Shown piece by piece: positions 43,171 through 52,593 of a stretch of 64,000 nt of DNA. A program made the position numbers and the translations under genes. Source of the DNA: Pseudomonas sp. FP453 (lineage in GTDB: Bacteria; Pseudomonadota; Gammaproteobacteria; Pseudomonadales; Pseudomonadaceae); contig NZ_CP117435.1 of NCBI RefSeq assembly GCF_030687495.1, positions 1,488,001 to 1,552,000 on the forward strand, written 5' to 3'. A model generated the notes under the pieces. That model saw only the letters and a program-made list of their open reading frames with translations. It did no database searches and was not told where the DNA came from. The stretch's first letter is position 1, and each line of letters starts with the position of its first letter.

Positions 43171-43872
43171 CTAGCCGCCGAGGTAGGCCTCACGCACCTT
43201 CGGATCCGTCAGCAGTTGCTCACCCGAGCCTTCCATCACCACCCGGCCGTTTTCCAGGACATAGGCGCGGTCGGCGATTTTCAGGGCCTGGTTGGCGTTC
43301 TGCTCCACGAGGAACACCGTTACACCGTCCTTGCGCAGCTGTTCGATGATGTCGAAGATCTGCTGGATGATGATCGGTGCCAGGCCCAGCGATGGTTCGT
43401 CCAGCAGCAGCAGCTTGGGTTTGCTCATCAGCGCGCGGCCGATGGCGAGCATTTGCTGCTCGCCGCCAGACATGGTGCCGCCGCGCTGGCTAAAGCGCTC
43501 CTTGAGCCGTGGGAACAGGTGCAGCACCTTGTCCATCTGCTCCTGGAAGTCGCCCTTGTCGGTAAAGAAACCGCCCATGGCGAGGTTCTCTTCCACGGTC
43601 AGGCGGGAAAATACCCGACGGCCTTCCGGCACCACGGCGATGCTCTTGCGCATGATCTGCGACGATTGCAGGCCCACCAGCTCTTCACCCATGTAGCGGA
43701 TGCTGCCGCTGTGGGCCTGGGGCGAACCGCACAAGGTCATCAGCAAGGTGGACTTGCCCGCGCCGTTGGCGCCGATCAGCGTGACGATCTCGCCTTGGCG
43801 CACTTCCACGTTGACGCTGTGCAGGGCCTGGATCTTGCCGTAGAAAGTGGAAACGTTTTCGAATTGCAGCAT
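43171..43872 (-). CDS. livF: Branched-chain amino-acid ABC transporter ATPase LivF
   Basis: A 233-residue ATPase. Walker A GANGAGKSTLLMTLC, signature MSGGEQQMLAIGRALM, Walker B LLLDEPSLGLAP and H-loop VEQNANQALK are intact; EPSLGLAP and LFPRLKERFSQRGGTMSG are LivF marks. It is the last gene of livHMGF and follows livG after one base. It drives uptake of leucine, isoleucine and valine with LivG. Confidence 0.95.
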   Translation of the reverse strand: MLQFENVSTFYGKIQALHSVNVEVRQGEIVTLIGANGAGKSTLLMTLCGSPQAHSGSIRYMGEELVGLQSSQIMRKSIAVVPEGRRVFSRLTVEENLAMGGFFTDKGDFQEQMDKVLHLFPRLKERFSQRGGTMSGGEQQMLAIGRALMSKPKLLLLDEPSLGLAPIIIQQIFDIIEQLRKDGVTVFLVEQNANQALKIADRAYVLENGRVVMEGSGEQLLTDPKVREAYLGG

Positions 43873-43873
43873 T

Positions 43874-44637
43874 TTACGCTTCCCCCAAATAGGCTTTGAT
43901 CACTTCAGGATTGTCGCGGATCTGCTCCGGCGTCCCGTCGGCCAGCGGCGTGCCCTGGTTGATCACCACGATGTGGTCGGAAATGCTCATGACCAGTTTC
44001 ATGTCGTGTTCGATCAACAGCACGGTGACGTTGTGTTCCTCACGCAGCACGCTGATCAGCGCCTTGAGGTCTTCGGTCTCCTTGGGGTTCAGGCCGGCGG
44101 CCGGTTCGTCGAGCATGAGGATCCGCGGGCGGGTCATCATGCAGCGGGCGATTTCCAGGCGACGTTGCTGGCCGTAGGCCAGGGTGCCGGCAGGGCGGTT
44201 GGCAAACTCGGTGAGGTTGACCTTGTCCAGCCAGTACGCGGCAAATTCCATGGCCTCGCGCTCGCTCTTGCGGAACGCCGGGGTCTTGAACAGGCCCGCC
44301 AGGAAGTTGGTGTTCAAGTGGCGGTGCTGGGCGATCAGCAGGTTTTCGACCGCCGTCATGTCCTTGAACAGCCGCACGTTCTGGAAGGTGCGCACCACGC
44401 CCTTGCGGGCGATCTCGTGGCCGGCCAGGCCCTGGATCGGCTGGCCGTCCAGCAGGATGCTGCCACCGCTCGGCTTGTAGAAACCGGTGAGGCAGTTGAA
44501 CACCGTGGTCTTGCCGGCGCCGTTGGGGCCGATCAAGGCAACCACCTGTTTTTCTTTGACGGTCAGGGCCACGCCGTTGACCGCCAGCAAACCGCCGAAG
44601 CGCATGCTCAGATTTTCGACTTTCAGGATCTCGCGGC

Positions 44638-44641
<4 letters not shown>
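43874..44641 (-). CDS. livG: Branched-chain amino-acid ABC transporter ATPase LivG
   Basis: A 255-residue ATPase. Walker [24 protein letters not shown] region, LivG-specific GIVRTFQN-like [23 protein letters not shown], signature [16 protein letters not shown], Walker [14 protein letters not shown] and H-loop IEHDMKLVM. The start overlaps the livM stop by 4 bp. Partner of LivF. Confidence 0.95.
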
Positions 44642-45887
<1,246 letters not shown>

Positions 45888-45891
<4 letters not shown>

Positions 45892-46811
45892 ACTTTCTCA
45901 ACCTCCGGGCGGCCCAAAATGCCGGTCGGACGGAACAACAGCACCAGAACCAACAGGCCGAACGCCACGACGTCCTTGTATTGGTCGCCGAAGATATCGG
46001 CACCGAACGCTTCGGCCACACCCAGCACCAGGCCACCGAGCATCGCGCCCGGGATACTGCCGATGCCGCCCAGGACCGCTGCGGTAAAGGCCTTGAGGCC
46101 CACCAGGAAACCGGCGTTGGGGTTGATCACGCCGTACTGCATGCTCAGCAGCACCGCCGCGACGGCAGCCAGTGCGGCACCGATCACGAAGGTCAGGGCG
46201 ATGATGTTGTTGGTGTTGATGCCCAGCAGGTTGGCCATCTTGATGTCTTCGGCACACGCCCGGCAGGCGCGCCCCAGACGGGAGCGGGAGATGAACAGGG
46301 TCAGGCCCAGCATCGCCACCAGGGTGACGACGAAGACCAGGATTTGCATGTAGGAAATCAGCACTTCCTCCGCGCCGCCCGGGCCGAAGGAGATGCTCCC
46401 AGGGATCAGGTTGGGGATGGATTTATCCTTGGAGTCCTGGGACAGCAATACGGTGTTCTGTAGGAAAATCGACATACCGATGGCGGAAATCAGTGGGATC
46501 AAACGGTTGCTGCCACGCAAGGGACGGTAGGCAACACGCTCGATACTGTAGCCATAGGCACTGGTTACAACGATTGACGCGATAAACGCGGCGGTCATCA
46601 ACAGCGGCAGGGAGTGGATACCCATCATGGCCAGCCCGGCAAGGGCGATAAAGGCCACGTAGGAACCAATCATGTACACCTCGCCATGGGCGAAGTTGAT
46701 CATTCCAATGATGCCGTAAACCATTGTGTAGCCAATGGCTATCAAGGCATAGGTGCTGCCAATGGTCAGGCCATTAACCAGCTGTTGGAAAAAATGATAG
46801 ATCTCAGGCAT
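45888..46811 (-). CDS. livH: Branched-chain amino-acid ABC transporter permease LivH
   Basis: A 307-residue permease with about eight helices. [40 protein letters not shown] and the coupling loop [22 protein letters not shown] are LivH marks. It begins the livHMGF group and lies 230 bp after the livJ stop, behind a terminator. Confidence 0.95.
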
Positions 46812-46993
46812 TACAGCGCTCCTAAAAACCCGATACGCATTTCACTGGTGGAGTCATGTTCCGGCCCTGCGCTGTGTTCTATGAGCACATTTGCACAAAG
46901 CGTTTGCCAGCGAACCGCTGGTGACGGTTTTAAGATTTTCAGGTGAGCCAGCGCCCGGATCGCGGGTGACAGGCCCATAAACCTCGTAAAACA

Positions 46994-47019
46994 AAGCCCA
47001 CTGCTCTCACAGTGGGCTT
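46994..47019 (-). terminator. Terminator between livJ and livH
   Basis: AAGCCCACTG pairs with CAGTGGGCTT around CTCTCA; on the minus strand the hairpin is followed by TTGTTTTA. Partial read-through here would give more binding protein than permease. The 46812-47040 gap shows no ORF beyond this; a weak livH promoter is possible. Confidence 0.85.
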
Positions 47020-47040
47020 GTTGGACCAGTAATGCCTGGC

Positions 47041-48168
47041 TTACTGAGGGGAAACTTCGGTTTTTGGTTTACCGAAGTGCCATTCGTAGACCACGAACTT
47101 GAAGTCCTTCAGGTCGCCCTTGGCGTCGAAGCTCAGGTCGCCGGTTGGGGTCTTGAAGGTGCCCGCGTGGATGGCTTCGGCCACTTTGGCGGTGTCTTCG
47201 CTCTTCGCAGCCTTGATACCGCCTGCGATCAGCTCAACAGCGGAGTAGGCCGGGAACACGAACGGGCCGCTTGGGTCCTTGCCGTCAGCCTTGATGGCGT
47301 CAACGATGGCCTTGTTTTCAGGCTCGGAGTCGAACGACTTCGGCAGGGTCACCAGCAGGCCTTCGGAAGCACCCTGGGCGATTTGCGAGATGGAGTCGTT
47401 GCCGACGCCTTCCGGGCCCATGAACTTGGCTTTCAGGCCTTTTTCCTGGGACTGGCGCAGGATCAGGCCCAGCTCTGGGTGGTAGCCGCCGTAGTAGACG
47501 AAGTCGACGTTGGCTTGCTTGAGCTTCTGAATGATCGAGGAGAAGTCTTTGTCGCCGGCGTTCAGGCCTTCGAAGACGGCAACCTTGGTGCCTTTCTTCT
47601 CCAGGGTCTGTTTGACGGCAGTGGCGATGCCTTCACCGTATTGCTGCTTGTCGTGCAGGACGGCAACGACTTTCGGCTTCACGTGGTCGGCGATGTAGTT
47701 GCCGGCTGCCGGGCCCTGGGCGCTGTCCAGGCCGATGGTGCGGAAGACCAGCTTGTAGCCACGGGAAGTGATGTCCGGGCTGGTGGCGGCTGGGGTGATC
47801 ATGATCACGCCTTCATCTTCATAGATGTCGGACGCTGGCTGAGTGGAGCTGGAGCAGAGGTGACCGATGACAAACTTGACGCCGTCGTTGACCACTTTGT
47901 TGGCTACGGCAACCGCTTGTTTAGGATCGCAAGCGTCATCGTATTCCTTGGCTTCAAGCATCTTGCCGTCTACGCCGCCCTTGGCGTTGATGTCTTTGAT
48001 GGCTTGCTTGGCGCCGGTGAACTGCATGTCACCGTATTGCGTCACTGGACCGGTCTTGGGCCCGGCGATACCGATCTTGATGGTATCAGCTGCGAACGAA
48101 TGGCCGGCAACCCCAGCCAGGACCATAGCGGCAAACAGTTTGGAAATCTGCTTAGTAGCCTTATTCAT
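47041..48168 (-). CDS. livJ: Branched-chain amino-acid-binding protein LivJ/BraC
   Basis: A 375-residue periplasmic binding protein (type I Leu/Ile/Val fold). A signal peptide ends near AGHSFAAD. KIGIAGPKTGPVTQYGDMQ is the LivJ opening; YDDACDPKQAVAVANKVVNDGVKFVIGHLCSSSTQP carries the disulfide cysteines; ITPAATSPDITSRGYKLVFRT is the ligand-lobe stretch (motifs listed as overlapping short pieces). It is transcribed ahead of livHMGF and is probably the P. aeruginosa BraC counterpart, which also takes alanine and threonine. Confidence 0.95.
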   Translation of the reverse strand: MNKATKQISKLFAAMVLAGVAGHSFAADTIKIGIAGPKTGPVTQYGDMQFTGAKQAIKDINAKGGVDGKMLEAKEYDDACDPKQAVAVANKVVNDGVKFVIGHLCSSSTQPASDIYEDEGVIMITPAATSPDITSRGYKLVFRTIGLDSAQGPAAGNYIADHVKPKVVAVLHDKQQYGEGIATAVKQTLEKKGTKVAVFEGLNAGDKDFSSIIQKLKQANVDFVYYGGYHPELGLILRQSQEKGLKAKFMGPEGVGNDSISQIAQGASEGLLVTLPKSFDSEPENKAIVDAIKADGKDPSGPFVFPAYSAVELIAGGIKAAKSEDTAKVAEAIHAGTFKTPTGDLSFDAKGDLKDFKFVVYEWHFGKPKTEVSPQ

Positions 48169-48270
48169 AGTGCTCCACTCTTACTGTTGTATTTTTTATA
48201 GTTCTAGCGGCCTTGTGAGCTGCAGAACCGGATCGGATATCTCGGATATCCCCCCGGCAGCGACCTGGCA

Positions 48271-48286
48271 ACTGTACCGGTACAGT
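48271..48286. promoter_or_regulatory. Perfect 16-bp palindrome in the livJ upstream region
   Basis: ACTGTACCGGTACAGT reads the same on both strands. It lies about 100 bp before livJ and 220 bp before the DUF2288 gene, in a 341-bp gap without a gene. A direct repeat of CGGATATC lies nearby (about 48234-48250). CTGTACnnGTACAG-type sites are used by some GntR/MocR regulators; no such gene is adjacent. Confidence 0.6.
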
Positions 48287-48509
48287 GTAGAGCGCCGGTT
48301 GATCGCTTGAAAAGCTGGCTGCTGGGGGCAAAACCCGGGTGTGTCGCTTAAATGAAAGAAAAAGACAGAATTGCGGCGGGCTTATGCCAGAGTTTCAGGC
48401 AATCCTTGGCTTTTCTGACACTTTCTATCGATGCCTCATTTGCAACTGGGTTTTTCTACCAAGGGCGTGACGTTATGATTGCGCCGTTTTTTCCCCAAGG
48501 TGAACTCCC

Positions 48510-48812
48510 ATGACGCAAGAACCTAGCACCCTCTATGCCAAGCTGCTCGGTGAAACCGCCGAAATTTCCTGGAAGGAGCTTGAACCGTTCTTTGCCAAGG
48601 GTGCCCTATTGTGGGTCGATGCCGGCCTGGATTTGATCGAGGCCGCCGAAGGAATGGCCGAGGACAACCGTGACAAAGTGGCTGCCTGGCTGGCCTCGGG
48701 CAGCCTTGGCGAAGTGTCTGCGACGCGGGCATTGGACCTGGTTGAGCGTGATCCGAGCCTGTGGGCCGTGGTGGTTTCGCCGTGGATTCTGATCCAGGAA
48801 AGGGCAGCGTAA
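48510..48812 (+). CDS. DUF2288 family protein
   Basis: A 100-residue cytosolic protein of the DUF2288 family, judged by YAKLLGETAEISWKELEPFFAKGALLWVD (the whole N-terminal half, given as landmarks) and LWAVVVSPWILIQE near the end. It is acidic and helical, without a recognisable active site. Function unknown. Good RBS AAGGTG before the ATG. Single gene; the 48813-49083 gap after it holds no clear ORF. Confidence 0.82.
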   Translation: MTQEPSTLYAKLLGETAEISWKELEPFFAKGALLWVDAGLDLIEAAEGMAEDNRDKVAAWLASGSLGEVSATRALDLVERDPSLWAVVVSPWILIQERAA

Positions 48813-49083
48813 GAAAACCTCGCACAAAAAAGGTGCATGTTTTTCCCTGGCAGAAGTGTGTAGCGGAGTAACCGCTGGCGCCGTGATGGCAAGTTGCCGT
48901 AGAGAAAGGTCACAGCGCAGGGTGACGTGCGCGTCATGGGAACAGTTTTGAGCCCGGCTAACCGGTGGGAGAATTGTTTCCTGGTGTGAATAAACAAGGG
49001 TCATTTGTAAGATAAATCTGCGGGTTGCGCGGATTTGTCAGTGGATTCCGGTAAAGTTCGCGGCTTGTTCCATGGAGCCCGTC

Positions 49084-50175
49084 ATGCCGTCCACGCTGCC
49101 GCCCTTACTAAAAACCCCGCACCAGCTGCTCTACCTTGTCTACGGTGAACAGGATGTTTATCGACGCGAGGCCAAGTTCAGCATCCTCACCGCCCTGTCG
49201 CAGCTCAAGCAGGGCGAGTCGTTGTGCATTCGGGTCATGACGGATCGTCCGCAGGACTACACCGGCTGGCCAGTCGAAACCCTCGCACTGGATGAGCAGA
49301 CCTTGACCCGGTGGCAGGGCGACAACGGCTACACCCACCGCCGCAAGGCCTGCGCCATCGCCCATGGGCTGACGCTGGCGGACAAGACCCTGTTCGTCGA
49401 TACCGACACGCTGTTTCTCAAATCGCCCCACCGCGTACTCGAGCTGATCGAGCCCGGCCAGTATGTGATGGACGAGTTCGAATACGACTGGAGCTACGTC
49501 TGCAAGCGTCCGGACTACCTCAAATTGGGTCGCGACCTACAGGCCCATGGCATCAGTGCCAGCAATGGTTTCAAGCTATACAACAGCGGCCTGTGCGGTG
49601 TGCGGGCGAGTGACGCACCGCTGCTCGAAACGGCGATCGGCTTTATCGACGAGTGGACCCGCGAGTCGTTCGACATCCACACCATCGAGCAGGTGGCGAT
49701 TTCCTTCGCGATGCGCGGCAAGCCGGTGCGCGAGGCGCGCAAGTTCGTGCACCACTTTTACGCCGACAAGCGCTTCTTCCATGCCATGCAGGCGCACTTT
49801 TTCAGCCTGCACGGTGAGGCGTTCAGCCCGGAACTGGTCGCACGTTGCCTGGATGTGCCGCGCTTCAAGCCGATGCCATCGCCACTGCAGCGCGTGTGGA
49901 TCAAGTGGCAGTTGCGCAACCTGCGCAAGCATCTGAAGAAGGTCGGCCGTGACTTGCTCTACGGCAGCTCCGCGCCCGAGCACCCGTACTACGACGTGTG
50001 CCGACACGGCTGGTGGGAATCCGCCTGCAAGGAAATACGACGCTGGGACGAGGCTGAGCAGAAGAAGCTGCTGCAGGCGAAGGACGCCGGATGGCCGCAG
50101 CACATGCCCCGGCCCGCCAAGGCGGCGGACGAGCAAACCATCCTGGCCTTCCTGCGCCAGCGCCTGGCCCAATAA
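49084..50175 (+). CDS. Putative GT-A-fold glycosyltransferase
   Basis: A 363-residue protein. The start at 49084 is preferred because GGAG stands 6 nt before it; an upstream ATG at 49072 would add four residues and contains that RBS. HQLLYLVYGEQDVYRREAKFS is an opening Rossmann-like strand/helix, and KTLFVDTDTLFLKSP has the DxD metal motif of GT-A glycosyltransferases (Asp about 106 and 108). GFKLYNSGLCGVRASD resembles the acceptor loop of GT8/GT32 proteins. The last 100 residues are basic and helical (KWQLRNLRKHLKKVGRDL). No membrane helix. Sugar and acceptor unknown. Convergent with the tubulin-like gene, 36 bp apart. Confidence 0.65.
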   Translation: MPSTLPPLLKTPHQLLYLVYGEQDVYRREAKFSILTALSQLKQGESLCIRVMTDRPQDYTGWPVETLALDEQTLTRWQGDNGYTHRRKACAIAHGLTLADKTLFVDTDTLFLKSPHRVLELIEPGQYVMDEFEYDWSYVCKRPDYLKLGRDLQAHGISASNGFKLYNSGLCGVRASDAPLLETAIGFIDEWTRESFDIHTIEQVAISFAMRGKPVREARKFVHHFYADKRFFHAMQAHFFSLHGEAFSPELVARCLDVPRFKPMPSPLQRVWIKWQLRNLRKHLKKVGRDLLYGSSAPEHPYYDVCRHGWWESACKEIRRWDEAEQKKLLQAKDAGWPQHMPRPAKAADEQTILAFLRQRLAQ

Positions 50176-50211
50176 CAGGGCGGCGGCGCCGAGTGGCGCC
50201 GCCTCCGCGGC

Positions 50212-52389
50212 CTAGAACGTCTTGCCGGTGTAGTTGTTCAAGGAAATGACCTTGGTCTTGCCGATGCGATGACGATAGATCTCGCGCAGGTACTTGATCG
50301 CCTTCTTCACGCAATCCCGTGACAGGCGAATGTCATTGATCGAGACAAACTTCTCTTTGTCGTTGATCAGCTCGCGGTACTTCTTCTCATACATCGGCTT
50401 GATCGCGTACCAGTTGGTATCGAGGATCTTCGCCGGGTTTTCAAACTCGTTGAGCAACTCGTCGATGCGGTCTTCGTCGAAGTCCTCGTGGATGATGAAG
50501 TCCAGGATCGAGTTGTCCAGCGTCTCATCGAAACGGTACGGGTTGCGCGCAAAACAGCGCTTGATAAACGCCACGATCAGCGTGAGGAAATCATCCGACA
50601 GGCACGGGCTCTTGGCGATCAGGGTGGTCAGCGACAGGTTGGCCGAAGCGCCGATCACCAAGGCATACCGCTTGAGCGTGGTGTTGGGGAACAGGCTGTT
50701 GAGGTGGGTCTTGAGCCGGTTCAGGTCCATGTAGGACAGCTTGTAGTCCTTGGGCAACGAAACGATGGACACCACCGACGAGCAGTTCTTGAAGAAGTGC
50801 AGGTCATGCAGCGCCGCCGCGTCGTAGCCGGAATTCTTGTACTGCTCCAGGGACGCCTTGTAGCGCTTGGACTCGATCGGCAACAGGCTGATGCCTTCGA
50901 TGGCCTGGGTGACCTTGTTGAAGTGCGGCAGGTCGATGGAGCGGAAGAACAGGTCGTCGATGTTCAGGCGCTGCGGTTCTTTATCGAACACCTTGAACTT
51001 GTCATTGGACGGCGCCGGGGTTTCCGGGACCACGGATTCGGCGTAGGCAATCGCCACCGGGCCGGCCAGGCTCATGAACAGGTCGTTGGCATCCAGGCGG
51101 ATGGTCTCGCCAATGTCGATACCGGCGCGACGGAAGTAGTTCTGGTCGTAGTCGGTGGTCACCGCCTGGGCGGTGAGGATGTTGAAGATCTGCTGGGAGA
51201 TGTACTGGTTGGCGTGTTTTTCCATGGCATTGACGTCAATGTTCTGGATATTGCCGTCATCGCTTTCTTCGGCGTAACGCATGATGTCGTTGGAGATCAG
51301 CATCATCGCGTTCCACGGCCGGATACGCCCCTTCACGCTGGCTTCGCTGCTGTCTTCGTTGGCGAAGTTGTACGAGAAATCCCATTCTTCCGACAGATAC
51401 TTGCAGAGCAAACGCCCGGCGTTGATGTGCAGCGCCTCGGACATTTCGCTGCGGTGATCGGAGATATTCGGCAGCACGCAGATGCCGCTGGTGAAGATCG
51501 GCTCGAACACAAACGCGTGGCCGCTCTTGCTGTCGTGCTCGTCGGCGGGCTTGGTGTCGAACGTCTTGTTCATATAGGAGTGCTGCTGGGCCAGGCCGAA
51601 TTCCGAGGCCATGCCCGAGCCGGTACCACCGCCGGCGCTGAAGATCGAGAAGTACAGGCGCGACTGGTTGGCCTTGATGCCGCAGGAGTCGATCAGGTAC
51701 GAGTGGATCATTTTCCAGTCGGGGCTGGAGAAACGCTGGGTGTCCTTGTTGAGGATGATCTTGGCCAGGTACTGGCCGAGGATCGGCGCGTTACCGGCGC
51801 CACCGGCATGGACTTCCGAGAGGTCCATGATTTTCATCTTGCTGTAGTCGCGCAAGAAGCCGCTTTTTTCGCCCTTGCGCGAGAAGCGGATGCGCCCGGC
51901 GATGTCCTTGTCCAAGTCGCCCAGCATCACCAGCGGTTCCACCAGGAATACCGGCTTGCTGGCCTTGCCGCCGCCCAGGCGCAGGTTGTTGCGAATCCAC
52001 TGGGCCGGGCTGTAGCCCTTGTCCACCGACTTGTCTTCGTTACTGAATTCGTTCAGGTAGAACTTGCGCGCGTTGTACACCAGTTCCGCCACGTCCAGCG
52101 CGATGTTCGAACCGCAGCGGCCCAGGCCGATCAGGCATACCGAGGGAAATTCCTGCTCGTTGCGCGGGTCGCCGTCGCCTTCCTGTTGGGGCAGGCGCGG
52201 GAACACCATGTCACGCAGGCCGTCGAGGTTGTCGAGGATGCGGTCGGTATTGGTTTCGGTGAAGTACAAGTACTGCTGGGTCGCCAGCGGGCGGGCGCTG
52301 CTCAATGACTTTGAACCTGGGGATTTTTCCGCAGGTGCTGTCGGCAACTCGTCGGGAACCACGGTGGCAGAGTTATTTTTGGAAGTCAT
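50212..52389 (-). CDS. Tubulin/FtsZ-like GTPase of unknown function
   Basis: A 725-residue protein. After a Pro/Ser-rich N terminus (1-40) and a segment to about residue 80, CLIGLGRCGSNIALDVAEL (85-103) matches the first tubulin-superfamily loop. The signature loop T4 is SAGGGTGSGMASEF (251-264), nearly the classical GGGTGSG. ICVLPNISDHRSEMSEALHIN (303-323) fits the strand and helix after T4, PWNAMMLISND (358-368) the next strand, KHANQYISQQIFNILT the core H7, and IRLDANDLFM (430-439) a T7-like DxxD loop that would trigger GTP hydrolysis in a neighbouring subunit. Inserts around 104-190 and 265-300 and a C-terminal half of about 270 residues without known domains make it far larger than FtsZ (about 390). 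I take it as a divergent member of the bacterial tubulin-like families near Tubulin_2/FtsZ-like; not cell-division FtsZ, which has its own dcw context. Confidence 0.72.
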   Translation of the reverse strand: MTSKNNSATVVPDELPTAPAEKSPGSKSLSSARPLATQQYLYFTETNTDRILDNLDGLRDMVFPRLPQQEGDGDPRNEQEFPSVCLIGLGRCGSNIALDVAELVYNARKFYLNEFSNEDKSVDKGYSPAQWIRNNLRLGGGKASKPVFLVEPLVMLGDLDKDIAGRIRFSRKGEKSGFLRDYSKMKIMDLSEVHAGGAGNAPILGQYLAKIILNKDTQRFSSPDWKMIHSYLIDSCGIKANQSRLYFSIFSAGGGTGSGMASEFGLAQQHSYMNKTFDTKPADEHDSKSGHAFVFEPIFTSGICVLPNISDHRSEMSEALHINAGRLLCKYLSEEWDFSYNFANEDSSEASVKGRIRPWNAMMLISNDIMRYAEESDDGNIQNIDVNAMEKHANQYISQQIFNILTAQAVTTDYDQNYFRRAGIDIGETIRLDANDLFMSLAGPVAIAYAESVVPETPAPSNDKFKVFDKEPQRLNIDDLFFRSIDLPHFNKVTQAIEGISLLPIESKRYKASLEQYKNSGYDAAALHDLHFFKNCSSVVSIVSLPKDYKLSYMDLNRLKTHLNSLFPNTTLKRYALVIGASANLSLTTLIAKSPCLSDDFLTLIVAFIKRCFARNPYRFDETLDNSILDFIIHEDFDEDRIDELLNEFENPAKILDTNWYAIKPMYEKKYRELINDKEKFVSINDIRLSRDCVKKAIKYLREIYRHRIGKTKVISLNNYTGKTF

Positions 52390-52593
52390 TGGGCGCCATG
52401 TACTTGGACGGATGGCTGGAAGAATTCAAGGAGCCATCACTGAATGGGAGTTCGCGACTTTGCAGCGCGTTTTCGTCCGGGACGCGTGGGTTTAACCCTG
52501 CTTTTTCAAGGGAAATCGTGGCCGGACTCTGATGAATCGGCCGTCTGTCGGGTTTCTTTAAGCAAATGATGGCGAAATGCCAAAGTTTCGGCG

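Noticed and set aside
48813..49083. An RsmY/RsmZ-type sRNA because of several GGA triplets
   Set aside because: The GGA triplets are not in hairpin loops in a regular series and no terminator follows.
50488..52308. 606-codon open frame on the plus strand
   Set aside because: Antisense of the tubulin-like gene; the minus strand carries the GGGTGSG signature and normal codon use.
50212..52389. The cell-division protein FtsZ itself
   Set aside because: Much too long, divergent around all loops and not in the dcw cluster with ftsA/ftsQ.
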